This document shows positions 54,035 through 63,165 of a stretch of DNA of 64,000 nt, piece by piece. The DNA lies in NCBI RefSeq assembly GCF_012641515.1, contig NZ_JABAHY010000001.1, positions 62,001 to 126,000 of the forward strand, written 5' to 3'. The stretch's first letter is position 1; every line of letters begins with the position of its first letter. Both the position numbers and the translations under genes were made by a program. This DNA is from Nesterenkonia sedimenti. Lineage in GTDB: Bacteria > Actinomycetota > Actinomycetes > Actinomycetales > Micrococcaceae. The notes beneath the pieces were generated by a model. The model was not told the DNA's origin and made no database searches. It saw nothing but the letters and a program-made list of their open reading frames with translations.

Positions 54035-54238
54035 GTGGCTGTCCCGAAGCGGAAAAAGTCCCGTGCCAACACCCGTCACCGCCGGTCCCAGTGGAAGGCT
54101 CAGGTCCCGACCCTGGTCAAGACTGTGGAGAACGGCCGTGTGGTGTACAGCCGTCCTCACCAGGCCAAGCTGGTGACCGACTCGGCCGACACACCCCTGT
54201 TCTACGAGTACAAGGGTCGTAAAGTCGCCGACGCCTGA
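54035..54238 (+). CDS. rpmF: 50S ribosomal protein L32
   Basis: A 67-residue L32: [21 protein letters not shown] at the start and [13 protein letters not shown] at the end. It lacks the C-x2-C / C-x2-C zinc ribbon of many L32 proteins, as in the C-minus form. A purine-rich GAGAGAAGAGAG precedes GTG 54035. Confidence 0.96.
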   Translation: MAVPKRKKSRANTRHRRSQWKAQVPTLVKTVENGRVVYSRPHQAKLVTDSADTPLFYEYKGRKVADA

Positions 54239-54257
54239 TCCACCGGTCCGGCAAGGA

Positions 54258-54995
54258 TTGGCTGAATCCACCACGCTTCTGAAGAGCCTTGGGGTGCATA
54301 TCGACCCCGAGGCTCTTCGTCTTGCCCTGACGCACCGCTCATATGCCTATGAGAACGACGGTATCGCCACCAATGAGCGACTGGAGTTCCTGGGCGATTC
54401 GGTGCTGGGGCTGTCGGTGACCGACCACCTCTACCGCACGTTCACCGACCTCTCCGAGGGCGATCTCGCGAAGCTGCGGGCGGCACTGGTCTCAACCCGT
54501 GCCCTGGCCCGAATTGCTCGCACCCTCGAACTGGGGCCGCATATCCGGCTCGGAGAAGGGGAACTGCGCACCGGGGGAGCGGATAAAGATTCCATCCTCG
54601 CCGACACAATGGAGGCACTGATCGGGGCCGCCTACCTCTCCACCAACATCGAAACAGCCCGGCAGTTGGTGCTGCGGCTGGTCACACCCCTGCTCTCCGA
54701 CAAAGAGGCGATGACAGCGGGCAAGGACTGGAAGACCACCATCCAGGAGCTGGCAGCGGCCCAGGAGCTCGGCGAGATCAGCTATGTGATCGCAGACTCC
54801 GGACCCGATCACAAGAAGTCATTCACCGCCACCCTCACCATCGATGGTGCCACCTACGGCACCGGCAGCGGATCCTCCAAGAAGGAGGCCGAACGGGAGG
54901 CAGCACGCACTACGGTGGAGCAGCTTACCGGAGGTGACGGTGAAGCGGATATCCTAACGCTGGTCCTGGATCGCTATGAACCGGGAAAGGTCTGA
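54258..54995 (+). CDS. rnc: Ribonuclease III
   Basis: A 245-residue double-strand-specific RNase that processes rRNA precursors. ALTHRSYAYENDGIATNERLEFLGDSVLGLSVTDHLY holds the ERLEFLGDSVL signature with catalytic Glu and Asp; ADTMEALIGAAYL has the second acidic pair; the C-terminal dsRNA-binding domain is WKTTIQELAAAQELGEISYVI ... GSGSSKKEAEREAARTTVEQL. The only start close to the family's N-terminus is TTG 54258, just after AAGGA with almost no spacing, so translation may be weak or coupled to rpmF (19 bp away). Confidence 0.94.
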   Translation: MAESTTLLKSLGVHIDPEALRLALTHRSYAYENDGIATNERLEFLGDSVLGLSVTDHLYRTFTDLSEGDLAKLRAALVSTRALARIARTLELGPHIRLGEGELRTGGADKDSILADTMEALIGAAYLSTNIETARQLVLRLVTPLLSDKEAMTAGKDWKTTIQELAAAQELGEISYVIADSGPDHKKSFTATLTIDGATYGTGSGSSKKEAEREAARTTVEQLTGGDGEADILTLVLDRYEPGKV

Positions 54996-55005
54996 AGGGA
55001 GGCGT

Positions 55006-56265
55006 GTGAACAATCCTGAGCAGCACCGTCCCCGGCGGGCCCGGGGAGGCGTAGTTCCGCCGGCAGAGACGCCGGCCCCCAAGGAGCGGAAGAAGCGCGG
55101 CCCCAAGACCCGTGCGGCCATCATCGCCATCTCTGTACTGCTGGTCCTCGTTGTCGGCGCAGCCGGCGTGGCCTATTACTACCTCAACCGGGTTCAGCAG
55201 ACCTTCGAGGAGAACCGCAACGTCATCGAGGAGTTGGACGATCTCGACGATGAGACCGCCTACCGCACCTCCGAGGGAACCATCAATGTCCTCCTGCTGG
55301 GCTCGGACTCACGAGGTTCCTCCGAGGAGGAATACCGCTCCCAACTTGATGAAGAGGGCGAACGCTCCGATGCGATGATGCTGGTGCATATCCCCGAGGA
55401 CCGCTCCGGCATCTATGTGATGTCGATTATGCGAGACCTCTGGGTCGATGTGCCCGGCCACGGGCCCAACCGAGTGAACTCTGCCCTGCATGAAGGCGGC
55501 CTCGAACTGGCCGTGGACACTGTCGAAGAGCTGCTCTATACCCATATCGACCACGTGGTGACCATCGATTTCGAAGGTTTCGCAGACCTCACTGAGGCCC
55601 TCGGCGGTGTCTATGTGGACAATCCCCGGTCGTTTATGGCTGGCCAGCACAACCCGGCCTTCTACCCAGAGGGAACTATCCGGCTGGAGGGCTCCAATGC
55701 CCTGCGCTTCGTCCGGGAACGGCAGTCCTTCCTGATGGGTGACTACGTCCGTGTGGAGAACCAGCAGCTGGTGCTTCGCGGGATCGTGGAACGGTTCCTC
55801 TCCGGAGACACCCTGACCAATCCCAACCGGATCATTGCAGTTCTCGAGGCGATCCTGCCGTATATGGAGATGGATGAGGGCCTCGATCAGGACCGGATCA
55901 TCTCCTATGCCCTGGATATGACCAATTTCCGCAGCAATGACGTCCATATGTTCACCATGCCCACCGGTGAGCAGACTGTCACCGCCGGCGGAGCCCAGGT
56001 CATCATGCCCGATGACGCCATGATGGAAGTTCTGCGCGAACACCTCCACGATGAGCAGATGGGCGACTTCATGGAGTACCTGGAGCGTGTCGAGAACGGT
56101 GAGGAACCTCCACCGCATCCCACGCCGGAGGATGAAGCGCTGCAGGATGGCACCCTTCCAGAGGACGGCACGGATCCCGGAATGCCGCAGGACCCCGAAT
56201 CCGGCCACCAGACCGGCGGACAGCTCGGCGGCGAAATCGGCCGGCGACTCACCGAGGAGTACTGA
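55006..56265 (+). CDS. LytR-CpsA-Psr (LCP) wall-polymer ligase 2
   Basis: A 419-residue type II membrane protein. A basic N-terminus (KERKKRGPKTR), a membrane helix (about 35-58) and a short coil (QTFEENRNVIEELDDLDDE) precede the LCP domain: INVLLLGSDSRGS, RSDAMMLVHIPEDRSGIYVMSIMRDLWVDVPG, HVVTIDFEGFADLTEALGGVYV, LRFVRERQSFLMGDYVRVENQQ. The last 60 residues are Pro/Glu/Asp-rich. GTG 55006 is chosen for the AGGGAGG site; the frame overlaps the end of rnc only if started earlier. It begins a run of glycopolymer genes. Confidence 0.93.
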   Translation: MNNPEQHRPRRARGGVVPPAETPAPKERKKRGPKTRAAIIAISVLLVLVVGAAGVAYYYLNRVQQTFEENRNVIEELDDLDDETAYRTSEGTINVLLLGSDSRGSSEEEYRSQLDEEGERSDAMMLVHIPEDRSGIYVMSIMRDLWVDVPGHGPNRVNSALHEGGLELAVDTVEELLYTHIDHVVTIDFEGFADLTEALGGVYVDNPRSFMAGQHNPAFYPEGTIRLEGSNALRFVRERQSFLMGDYVRVENQQLVLRGIVERFLSGDTLTNPNRIIAVLEAILPYMEMDEGLDQDRIISYALDMTNFRSNDVHMFTMPTGEQTVTAGGAQVIMPDDAMMEVLREHLHDEQMGDFMEYLERVENGEEPPPHPTPEDEALQDGTLPEDGTDPGMPQDPESGHQTGGQLGGEIGRRLTEEY

Positions 56266-56270
56266 GACCC

Positions 56271-57197
56271 ATGCTGGATCCGGCAGCCGTCTACGTCTGC
56301 GTGGCCACCTATAACCGCAATGATCAGCTGGCGGCACTGCTGGCCTCCCTGCGCGAGCTGGATTCTGACGCTCCGCAGGTGATCGTGGTGGACAATAATC
56401 CTGAGCCGCTGGCCGAGGAGACAGTGACCAACGGCTTCCCGGGCAGTACCTATATCCATCAGCCCCAACCGGGCATTGCCACAGCGCGCAATGCAGCCCT
56501 GGATGCCCTGCCGGAGGACGCCCAGGCGGTGATCTTCGTCGATGACGACGAACGCGTCCACCCCGGCTGGCTCACGGCCCTCTTGGGCTGTGCCGATAGT
56601 TCAGGTGCTGATGTCGTCTACGGGCCGGTGCTCTCCGTTCTGCCAGAGGATCCCCCCGAGTGGCTCAAACGGTGGGAGCTTGACGGTCCCGGTTATATCC
56701 GACGCGTGGACTTCGAGACCGGCCCCTGGGATCGGCGGCCGGCAACCAATAACTCCCTGGTGCGTGCCGAATGGTTTACCGAACGGGGACTGCGCTTCGA
56801 TGAGGCCTTCAACTTCACCGGTGGTTCCGACAGCGACCTCTTCCAGACCATGATTGATGCCGGTGCCGTTATCTGGTGGTGTGCTGAGGCCGTCGTTGAA
56901 GAGGATGTGCCACCATCCCGGGTGACCAAAGCCTGGCTGCGTCAGCGCCAGCAGCGCCTTGGCCATATGCGCGTGATGCAGAAGTCCAAACGAGGCCGGG
57001 GGAGAGCCAGTCTCTTTCTGGAAGGCACTGCCCGCATCGGTTTCGGCCTCACCCTCTGGCCGCGCCGCTGGTTGACCCGTCAGCGAGTCAGCTACAGCGA
57101 TCGCGGCTATCTCAGGCAGGGCATTGGGATGGTCAAGGCCACAGTCGGCCTCACTTACGAAGAGTACGCCCGGCGCGATTCTTCGCCGCGTGCTTAG
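56271..57197 (+). CDS. Glycosyltransferase family 2
   Basis: A 308-residue GT-A enzyme: VYVCVATYNRNDQLAALLASLREL, then QVIVVDNNPEPL, GIATARNAALDALPEDAQAVIFVDDDERVHPGWL with the metal-binding D-D-D. A possible amphipathic segment near the C-terminus (RIGFGLTLWPRRW) suggests membrane contact. It follows the LCP gene by 5 bp, so both are one operon. It converges on the next GT2 gene with a 47-bp coding overlap. Confidence 0.88.
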   Translation: MLDPAAVYVCVATYNRNDQLAALLASLRELDSDAPQVIVVDNNPEPLAEETVTNGFPGSTYIHQPQPGIATARNAALDALPEDAQAVIFVDDDERVHPGWLTALLGCADSSGADVVYGPVLSVLPEDPPEWLKRWELDGPGYIRRVDFETGPWDRRPATNNSLVRAEWFTERGLRFDEAFNFTGGSDSDLFQTMIDAGAVIWWCAEAVVEEDVPPSRVTKAWLRQRQQRLGHMRVMQKSKRGRGRASLFLEGTARIGFGLTLWPRRWLTRQRVSYSDRGYLRQGIGMVKATVGLTYEEYARRDSSPRA

Positions 57198-58302
57198 CCC
57201 GGTGTAGCTTCTGTCGCAGCGGACGCGTCCACAGCTCGAAACCCTCCTCCGAGGGAACCCCCGGGCTGCGGAAGAAAGCCATCGCGGGCGGATGACCCCA
57301 GCTGTGTCTGGAGGGCGGGGAGCCCACATAGACCGCAGCGATCTCCCGCAGCAGCTGAGCTGACTCCCGACGCTGCTGTTTAGGTACCAGCTTGAGCTTC
57401 TTCAAATACCAGGTCACAAAGAAGTGCTCGAAGCGGTACTCCATGAAATCCTCAAAGAGCCCAGCCTCCTGCAGCCACTGCACCTGAGCCTTCTCCCGGA
57501 TCAGGGCCTTGCGGAAATAGCCGGCGTCGATGGCGTTGACCATTGAGCCTGGCACATTCGCGTAATAGGTGTACACCGGCTGATCGACCATCAGAAAGGT
57601 ATCAGCGGCATGCATCGCCTGCAGGAAGAACAGGGAGTCCTGGCCGGCTGCCCCGGGAACCTGCTCAAGCTGCTGGGCCTTCAACCACTGGGTGCGGTAG
57701 ACAGTGGCCTCAATAGAAGCCGGCAGAAAGCCGATCCGGCGCAGAGCAGTGGCGTCGATATGGTGCAGCCCATCCTCACCCAGCAGTGGAGCGTATTTCT
57801 TGGCCTGACTGATCTGCTTACTGCCCTCGTCGGTAATGCGCAGCTCCTCACCGATGGCGAACTGTGCAGCCGCAGTCTCCTCAAGGCGTTGCGCCAAGAG
57901 CCAGGGGCCCGAGCCGTGAATCTCGTCATCGGGATCCAAATAGCCCACGTAGTCGGTGAAGCTCAGCTGCAGTCCTGTGTTCCGCGGCCGGGAGGCAGAA
58001 CCCGAGCCGCCGGGGGCGTGCAGGAAAGCGGTGACATTGGGATGGGAGGAGGCCAGCTCGGTGACCGCCTCCTGGGTCTGGCGATAGGTGGAGCCGTCAT
58101 CGATGAGCAGAATATGCATCTGCTGAAAATGCGGGGACTTCACCAGAGACGGGAATGCGCGGGTGCGCAGATGTTCGCCGTTATTGAAGACCGGGATGAT
58201 GACGCTGAGCTTCAGTCCATGGGCCTGCACGGCCGCATGGGCCTGCTGTTGAACAGTGGAAAACTCCGAAGGACTGAGATTGGAGCGGTCGGAGTCAGCC
58301 AT
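57151..58302 (-). CDS. Glycosyltransferase family 2 with long C-terminal domain
   Basis: A 383-residue enzyme of the TagF/Cps-type GT2 set: LKLSVIIPVFNNGEHLRTRAFPSL, ILLIDDGSTYRQTQEAV, GGSGSASRPRNTGLQLSFTDYVGYLDPDDEIHGSG with the DxD metal site. The C-terminal 200 residues are helical. The ATG lies only 4 bp after the end of the tRNA-Gly gene on the same strand and has no Shine-Dalgarno site, so the mRNA is probably released by tRNA processing. The 3' end overlaps the converging GT2 gene by 47 bp. Confidence 0.85.
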   Translation of the reverse strand: MADSDRSNLSPSEFSTVQQQAHAAVQAHGLKLSVIIPVFNNGEHLRTRAFPSLVKSPHFQQMHILLIDDGSTYRQTQEAVTELASSHPNVTAFLHAPGGSGSASRPRNTGLQLSFTDYVGYLDPDDEIHGSGPWLLAQRLEETAAAQFAIGEELRITDEGSKQISQAKKYAPLLGEDGLHHIDATALRRIGFLPASIEATVYRTQWLKAQQLEQVPGAAGQDSLFFLQAMHAADTFLMVDQPVYTYYANVPGSMVNAIDAGYFRKALIREKAQVQWLQEAGLFEDFMEYRFEHFFVTWYLKKLKLVPKQQRRESAQLLREIAAVYVGSPPSRHSWGHPPAMAFFRSPGVPSEEGFELWTRPLRQKLHRAKHAAKNRAGRTLRK

Positions 58303-58306
58303 AGAG

Positions 58307-58378
58307 AGGGGGTGACGGGAATCGAACCCGCATAACCAGCTTGGAAGGCTGGGGCTTTAGCCATTAAGCTACACCCCC
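58307..58378 (-). tRNA. tRNA-Gly (anticodon TCC)
   Basis: A 72-nt cloverleaf on the minus strand: acceptor GGGGGTG / CACCCCC, D-arm AGCTTAATGGCTAAAGC, anticodon stem CCAGC / GCTGG with TCC in the loop, and T-loop GGTTCGATTCC. No CCA is encoded. Expected Gly identity; reads GGA/GGG. Confidence 0.95.
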
Positions 58379-58424
58379 ACCACTCGTTGATGAGCGCCTA
58401 GTCACTTTAGCAGGGTCTGGGCTG

Positions 58425-58430
58425 TACAGT
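58425..58430 (+). promoter_or_regulatory. -10 element of a leaderless promoter
   Basis: TACAGT lies 6 nt before GTG 58437; no Shine-Dalgarno sequence is present. Confidence 0.55.
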
Positions 58431-58436
58431 CGAGTT

Positions 58437-59564
58437 GTGACTCGCCGTAAGCCACGAATCCGCTTCCAGATCCAGCCCACCGTCTCCCATTACCGGGAGC
58501 CATTAGTGCGTCGTCTGCGGGAATCCTCCCGTTTCGCCTATGACCTCGTGGGCCGTTTCAAGAACTCTGAGGCCCAGGCCGCCGATGCCATCCTCTCCGC
58601 CTCGGAGGACACGCTGCAGGCAGTGGAGCCGACGGGCACCGCCACGGCCGGCCTGCTGTGGTGGGAGAAGGGTCAAGTGGCAGCAGTCTGGTGCGGCGAC
58701 CACGAGGCCTACGTCCTCGAAGGGCGGGTCTATACAGTCTCCGCCTGGGTCGCCGGTGCAGTGGGCAAACTGCGCGGCCGCAGAGTGCTGCTGTGGGGCC
58801 ACGGCTGGAAACGCCCCGAGGGCGGACTGAAGCGCAAACTGCGCCTAGGGTTCTACCGTCTGGTGGACGGGCTGATGGTCTACGGGGACCAGGCCCGGGA
58901 ACTCGGGATCTCCTATGGGGTGCCTCAGGAGAAGATCCGGGTCGTCTATAACAGTCTCTATTCCGGCAAGCAGCTGCCGGAGACTTCCGTGCGAGGATCC
59001 AAACCGGGGGAGCGGCCGGTGCTGATCTACTCCTCCCGGCTGACCAGTCGGCACCGCCTGGATCTCTTGGCCGAGGCACTGAGGGACTGGCCGGAGGCTC
59101 AGAAACCCCTGGTCGTCGTCGTCGGGGAAGGCTCGGAGCGGCCGCGGCTTGAGGGTGTCTTCGACCAGGCCGGGGTGGATGCCGAATTCCTCGGTGCCGT
59201 CTACGACTTCGATCGCCTCAAGGCGCTCTACTCCGGAGCGGACCTCGCACTGTCCATCGGTGGAGCCGGACTCAATGTCATCCAGGCCCTGGGCTTCGGT
59301 GTGCCAGTGCTGGCCGAGGCCGGTCACCGCGACTCCAGTCCGGAGATCGAAGCCGTGGTGGAATCCGAGACCGGCAGATACTACGAGGCCGGCAGTGCGA
59401 CCTCGCTGCGGGAGGTTCTGCTGGAGCTACTGGCCAGCCCCGAGGAACTCCAGCAGATGGGTGCCCGGGGGCTGCAGCTCATCCGGCGCCGCTACACCGC
59501 CGAGGCACATGCCGAGGCGATTGAGAACGCCTTGGAGCACTTCCTGCAGCAGAATCCCGCGTAG
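58437..59564 (+). CDS. Glycosyltransferase family 4
   Basis: A 375-residue GT-B enzyme: RIRFQIQPTVSHYREPLVRRLRESSRF opens the acceptor domain; the donor domain has RPVLIYSSRLTSRHRLDLLAEAL, PLVVVVGEGSERPRLEGVF and ADLALSIGGAGLNVIQALGFGVPVLAEAG. It is divergent from tRNA-Gly and the GT2 gene, 58 bp away. The sugar and acceptor are unknown; the setting suggests wall or capsule glycan assembly. Confidence 0.85.
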   Translation: MTRRKPRIRFQIQPTVSHYREPLVRRLRESSRFAYDLVGRFKNSEAQAADAILSASEDTLQAVEPTGTATAGLLWWEKGQVAAVWCGDHEAYVLEGRVYTVSAWVAGAVGKLRGRRVLLWGHGWKRPEGGLKRKLRLGFYRLVDGLMVYGDQARELGISYGVPQEKIRVVYNSLYSGKQLPETSVRGSKPGERPVLIYSSRLTSRHRLDLLAEALRDWPEAQKPLVVVVGEGSERPRLEGVFDQAGVDAEFLGAVYDFDRLKALYSGADLALSIGGAGLNVIQALGFGVPVLAEAGHRDSSPEIEAVVESETGRYYEAGSATSLREVLLELLASPEELQQMGARGLQLIRRRYTAEAHAEAIENALEHFLQQNPA

Positions 59565-59565
59565 T

Positions 59566-59617
59566 TATTGGGCTGCCGCGTGCCTATATGCCCGCGATAA
59601 ACCAATAGCCACGCGGC
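59566..59617. terminator. Interleaved stem arms between converging genes
   Basis: Two pairs of arms alternate: TATTGG (59566) pairs with CCAATA (59602), and GCCGCGTG (59575) pairs with CACGCGGC (59610). The order A-B-A'-B' could form a pseudoknot, or either stem alone. It lies between the GT4 gene and the converging thioesterase gene, so termination is the likely role. Confidence 0.5.
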
Positions 59618-59659
59618 AAGTGGGGTGAGGCCACCCGAGGCTGTGTGCTTAGGTTGGCC

Positions 59660-60166
59660 CTAATCCCGCGGAGGCAAGATCATATTGGTCATTCGGGCGG
59701 TGGAGAGGCGGCGGCCGTCGTCGTCGGTCATCACGATCTCATGCACCGTCAGCTGTCGGCCCAGATTGATCGGGGTGCAGGTGCCGGTCACCAGACCTTT
59801 GACCCCAGGGCGGTGGTGTGTGGCCGACAGCTCGGTGCCCACCACCTGACGGATCAGCCCCAGATTCTCCCGGACATGTAGCGAAGCCCCGATGGACCCC
59901 AAGGTCTCGGCCAAGACGAAATGCCCGCCGCCGTGGAAGATCCCCACCGGCTGCTCATTTCCGGCCACCGGCATTGTGGCCACCATCTTCTCCGGGCTCA
60001 TCTCCACCATCTGCAGACCCAGCCGGGCCCCCATCGGGGTGAAACCATGCGGCCCCATCCAATCCCAATACTTCTCCGGAATGCCGGCGGCCTTCATCCG
60101 CTCAATGCGTTCAGCCTCAGTGGGAAGGGGGGTTGGTGTGCCGGGGGTCACGTAGTCAAGACTCAT
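59660..60166 (-). CDS. Hotdog-fold thioesterase (PaaI-like)
   Basis: A 168-residue hotdog protein: FTPMGARLGLQMVEMSPEKMVATMPVAGNEQPVGIFHGGGHFVLAETLGSIGASLHV, with the HGG active-site pattern and the Glu of the central helix, then GTCTPINLGRQLTVHEIVMTDDDGRRLSTARMT. It probably hydrolyses an acyl- or aryl-CoA. In Actinobacteria this gene often lies next to polA, as here, divergently (83 bp). Confidence 0.88.
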   Translation of the reverse strand: MSLDYVTPGTPTPLPTEAERIERMKAAGIPEKYWDWMGPHGFTPMGARLGLQMVEMSPEKMVATMPVAGNEQPVGIFHGGGHFVLAETLGSIGASLHVRENLGLIRQVVGTELSATHHRPGVKGLVTGTCTPINLGRQLTVHEIVMTDDDGRRLSTARMTNMILPPRD

Positions 60167-60236
60167 GATGGCAAGCTTACTGACCCAACCGCCGGCGCAT
60201 CGGACCGCCGCAGGACTCGAGGTCCGCCGGCCGCGG

Positions 60237-60242
60237 TAGGCT
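60237..60242 (+). promoter_or_regulatory. -10 element of the leaderless polA promoter
   Basis: TAGGCT lies 7 nt before the polA GTG, with no Shine-Dalgarno sequence. Confidence 0.55.
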
Positions 60243-60249
60243 GGAGCCT

Positions 60250-63063
60250 GTGAGTACTCAGGGCAATAAACTGCTGGTTGTTGACGGTCATTCGATGGCG
60301 TTCCGGGCGTTCTACGCCCTGCCCACCGAGAGTTTCCAGACCTCCTCCGGTCAGTACACCAATGCGGTCCACGGCTTCACCAATATGCTGCTCAAACTCA
60401 TCCGCGAGGAGCAGCCGACCCATATAGCCCTGGCCTTCGACCTCGACACCCCCACCTTCCGCCACGAATCCTATGACGAGTACAAAGGTGGACGCGATAA
60501 GACCCCCGAGGAGTTCCGCGGTCAGATTGACCTCATCAAAGAGGTGGCCGCAGCCCTGAATATCCCCGCGGTCACCGTCGAGGGATATGAGGCCGATGAC
60601 ATTGTGGCCACCTATGTCACCCGCGCCGAGGCGGCGGGCTGGCAGACCCTGATCGTCTCCGGGGACCGGGATGCCCTGCAGCTGGTCACCGAGAACACCC
60701 ACCTCGACTATCCCACCTCCGGGGTCTCCAAAACCCTGCGGCTGGACCCCGAAGGGGTAGAGGCCAAATACCTCGTGCCACCGCAGAAATACCCGGACCT
60801 CGCCGCGCTGGTCGGCGAATCAGCCGATAATCTCCCCGGTGTGCCCAAGGTCGGGCCCAAAACCGCAGCCAAGTGGATTGCCGAATACGGCTCCACCCGC
60901 GGAATCCTTGAGAATGCCGATGCCATCAAGGGCAAGGCGGGGGAGAACCTCCGGGCCGCAGTCGAGGATGTCGAACGCAACCTCAAACTCAACCGCCTGG
61001 TCACCGACCTCGACCTCCCGGTGGACCTCGAGGAATGCGTGCTGACCCCACCGGACCGCGAGGCAGTGGAACCGCTCTTTGACGCCCTGCAGTTCAACCA
61101 GATCCGGGACCGGCTCTTCGAGACCTTTGCCGCCCGTTTCCCCGAGGCGGATCTCGAGGCAGAACCCACCGAGACCCTGCCGGAGATCACCATCGCGGAC
61201 TCCGCCGAGAGACTGCGGAGCTTCCTGCAGGAACATGCCGAGGCACCAGTGGCTCTGGCCCTGTGCCTGGACCGCTCCGGGGAATCACTGTCCACCAAAG
61301 CCAAACGGGATGAGGCAGCTCGCAGCGCGGAGGTACTGGCCGTCGTGCTGGTTCCAGCGGCCGAGGAATCCACCGAGAACACCCCGCAGCCCACTACGGC
61401 ACTTGCCGTCTCCCTGACCGAGGCAGGCACCGAACTGGAGACCGCCCTGGCCGAATGGCTGGCCGATACCGGCGCGCCCAAACTGGTCCACGACTTCAAA
61501 GACGCCGGTAAGCGTCTGGCCTGGCGCGGGCTGCGGCTGCACGGGGCAGTGGAGGACACGGTCCTCTCCGGCTACCTGGTCCAGCCAGACCGCCGGAATT
61601 TCGCCTTCGCCGATCTGGTCACCCAGCACCTGGGCGGTTCCACCGAACCCTCGGACTACATCGGGGGAGAGGACTTCAAGAAGAACAACGACGACGGCGG
61701 CCAACTCTCCCTCTTTGATGAGGACGTGATCCCCGGAGTCACCCAGGAGGATCTCGCCCGGGCGGGACTGCACGGGATGCTGCTGCACCCCCTCTCGGCG
61801 AAACTGCATGCCGAACTCACTGAGCGCAAGGCCGAGAACCTGCTCTACGAACTGGAGCTTCCCCTGGCCGAGATTCTGCTGCAGATGGAACTGACCGGTA
61901 TCGCGGTCAGCCGCGAACGGCTCGAGTCCCTGGACGCCGAATTTGAGAAGACTATCGCCGAATCCGCCCAGGCCGCCTATGCCGTGGTCGGCCACGAGGT
62001 CAACCTCGGCAGTCCCAAGCAGCTGCAGAAAGTCCTCTTCGAGGAACTGGAACTGCCCACCCAGGGTGTGAAGAAGAACAAAACTGGCTACTCCACCGAT
62101 GTGGAGACCCTCCAGGATCTCCTGGCTAAGACGCAGAACGAGTTCCTGGTGCATCTGATGAACCACCGGGATGCATCCAAGCTGCGCCAGACCGTGACCG
62201 GACTGATCGAAGCAGAGGGCGACGACGGACGGATCCACACCACCTATGCCCAGACTGTGGCTGCCACCGGCCGGCTCAGCTCCCTGCACCCGAACCTGCA
62301 GAACATCCCGGTACGCACCGAATCCGGCCGTAAGATCCGTGATGCCTTCGTGGTCGGTGAGGGCTACGAGACCCTGCTGACCGCCGACTACTCACAGATC
62401 GAAATGCGCATCATGGCCCATCTCTCCGGTGATGCCGCGCTGATCGAGGCATTCAAGGCGGGGGAGGATCTGCACAACTTCGTCGGCGCACGGGTCTTCG
62501 GCGTCGGCACCGATGAGGTCACCCCCGAACAGCGCTCTAAGGTCAAGGCTATGAGCTACGGGCTGGTCTACGGGCTCTCCAGCTTTGGGCTCTCCAAACA
62601 GCTGGGCATCGGGGTTGATGAGGCCCGGGAACTGATGAATGAGTACTTCGAACGCTTCGGCGCAGTCCGGGATTACCTCCGCGATGTCGTCGCCCAGGCC
62701 AAGAAGGACGGTTTCACCTCCACCATCTATGGGCGTCGTCGTTATCTTCCCGATCTCACCAGCGATAACCGGCAGCTGCGTCAGATGGCTGAACGAGCCG
62801 CACTGAACGCGCCCATTCAGGGCTCCGCGGCAGACATCATCAAACGCGCGATGATCGACGTCGACGCCGCCATCAGCCAGGCTCAGCTGAACTCCCGGGT
62901 GCTGCTCCAGGTCCATGACGAATTGGTCGTGGAGGTCGCCGCGGGTGAGCAGGAGGAAGTGGAGAAGCTGCTTATCGAGAAGATGGGCGCTGCTGCCGAA
63001 CTGGATGTTCCGCTGGATGTCCATGTCGGCCTCGGCAACTCTTGGCACAGCGCTGCACATTGA
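60250..63063 (+). CDS. polA: DNA polymerase I
   Basis: A 937-residue repair polymerase. The 5'-3' exonuclease domain (residues 1-290) has LLVVDGHSMAFRAFYALP, YEADDIVATYV and SGDRDALQLV. The 3'-5' exonuclease-like domain (about 310-520) lacks the DxE and other metal ligands, as in actinobacterial PolA, so proofreading is not expected. The polymerase domain (540-937) has TGRLSSLHPNLQNIPVRTE, LTADYSQIEMRIMAHLSGD, and VLLQVHDELVVEV. GTG 60250 is supported by its leaderless promoter. Confidence 0.96.
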   Translation: MSTQGNKLLVVDGHSMAFRAFYALPTESFQTSSGQYTNAVHGFTNMLLKLIREEQPTHIALAFDLDTPTFRHESYDEYKGGRDKTPEEFRGQIDLIKEVAAALNIPAVTVEGYEADDIVATYVTRAEAAGWQTLIVSGDRDALQLVTENTHLDYPTSGVSKTLRLDPEGVEAKYLVPPQKYPDLAALVGESADNLPGVPKVGPKTAAKWIAEYGSTRGILENADAIKGKAGENLRAAVEDVERNLKLNRLVTDLDLPVDLEECVLTPPDREAVEPLFDALQFNQIRDRLFETFAARFPEADLEAEPTETLPEITIADSAERLRSFLQEHAEAPVALALCLDRSGESLSTKAKRDEAARSAEVLAVVLVPAAEESTENTPQPTTALAVSLTEAGTELETALAEWLADTGAPKLVHDFKDAGKRLAWRGLRLHGAVEDTVLSGYLVQPDRRNFAFADLVTQHLGGSTEPSDYIGGEDFKKNNDDGGQLSLFDEDVIPGVTQEDLARAGLHGMLLHPLSAKLHAELTERKAENLLYELELPLAEILLQMELTGIAVSRERLESLDAEFEKTIAESAQAAYAVVGHEVNLGSPKQLQKVLFEELELPTQGVKKNKTGYSTDVETLQDLLAKTQNEFLVHLMNHRDASKLRQTVTGLIEAEGDDGRIHTTYAQTVAATGRLSSLHPNLQNIPVRTESGRKIRDAFVVGEGYETLLTADYSQIEMRIMAHLSGDAALIEAFKAGEDLHNFVGARVFGVGTDEVTPEQRSKVKAMSYGLVYGLSSFGLSKQLGIGVDEARELMNEYFERFGAVRDYLRDVVAQAKKDGFTSTIYGRRRYLPDLTSDNRQLRQMAERAALNAPIQGSAADIIKRAMIDVDAAISQAQLNSRVLLQVHDELVVEVAAGEQEEVEKLLIEKMGAAAELDVPLDVHVGLGNSWHSAAH

Positions 63064-63153
63064 GGCCGCAGGCGCTGCTGCTCACTGAGGTGTTTGCCCA
63101 TTGTTCACCTTCATCAGCTGTGGCACACTCCCTCGAACCACACTGTCGAACGA

Positions 63154-63159
63154 TAGGCT
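63154..63159 (+). promoter_or_regulatory. -10 element of a leaderless promoter
   Basis: TAGGCT lies 6 nt before GTG 63166, the same word as at polA and at 440. Confidence 0.55.
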
Positions 63160-63165
63160 GAGACT

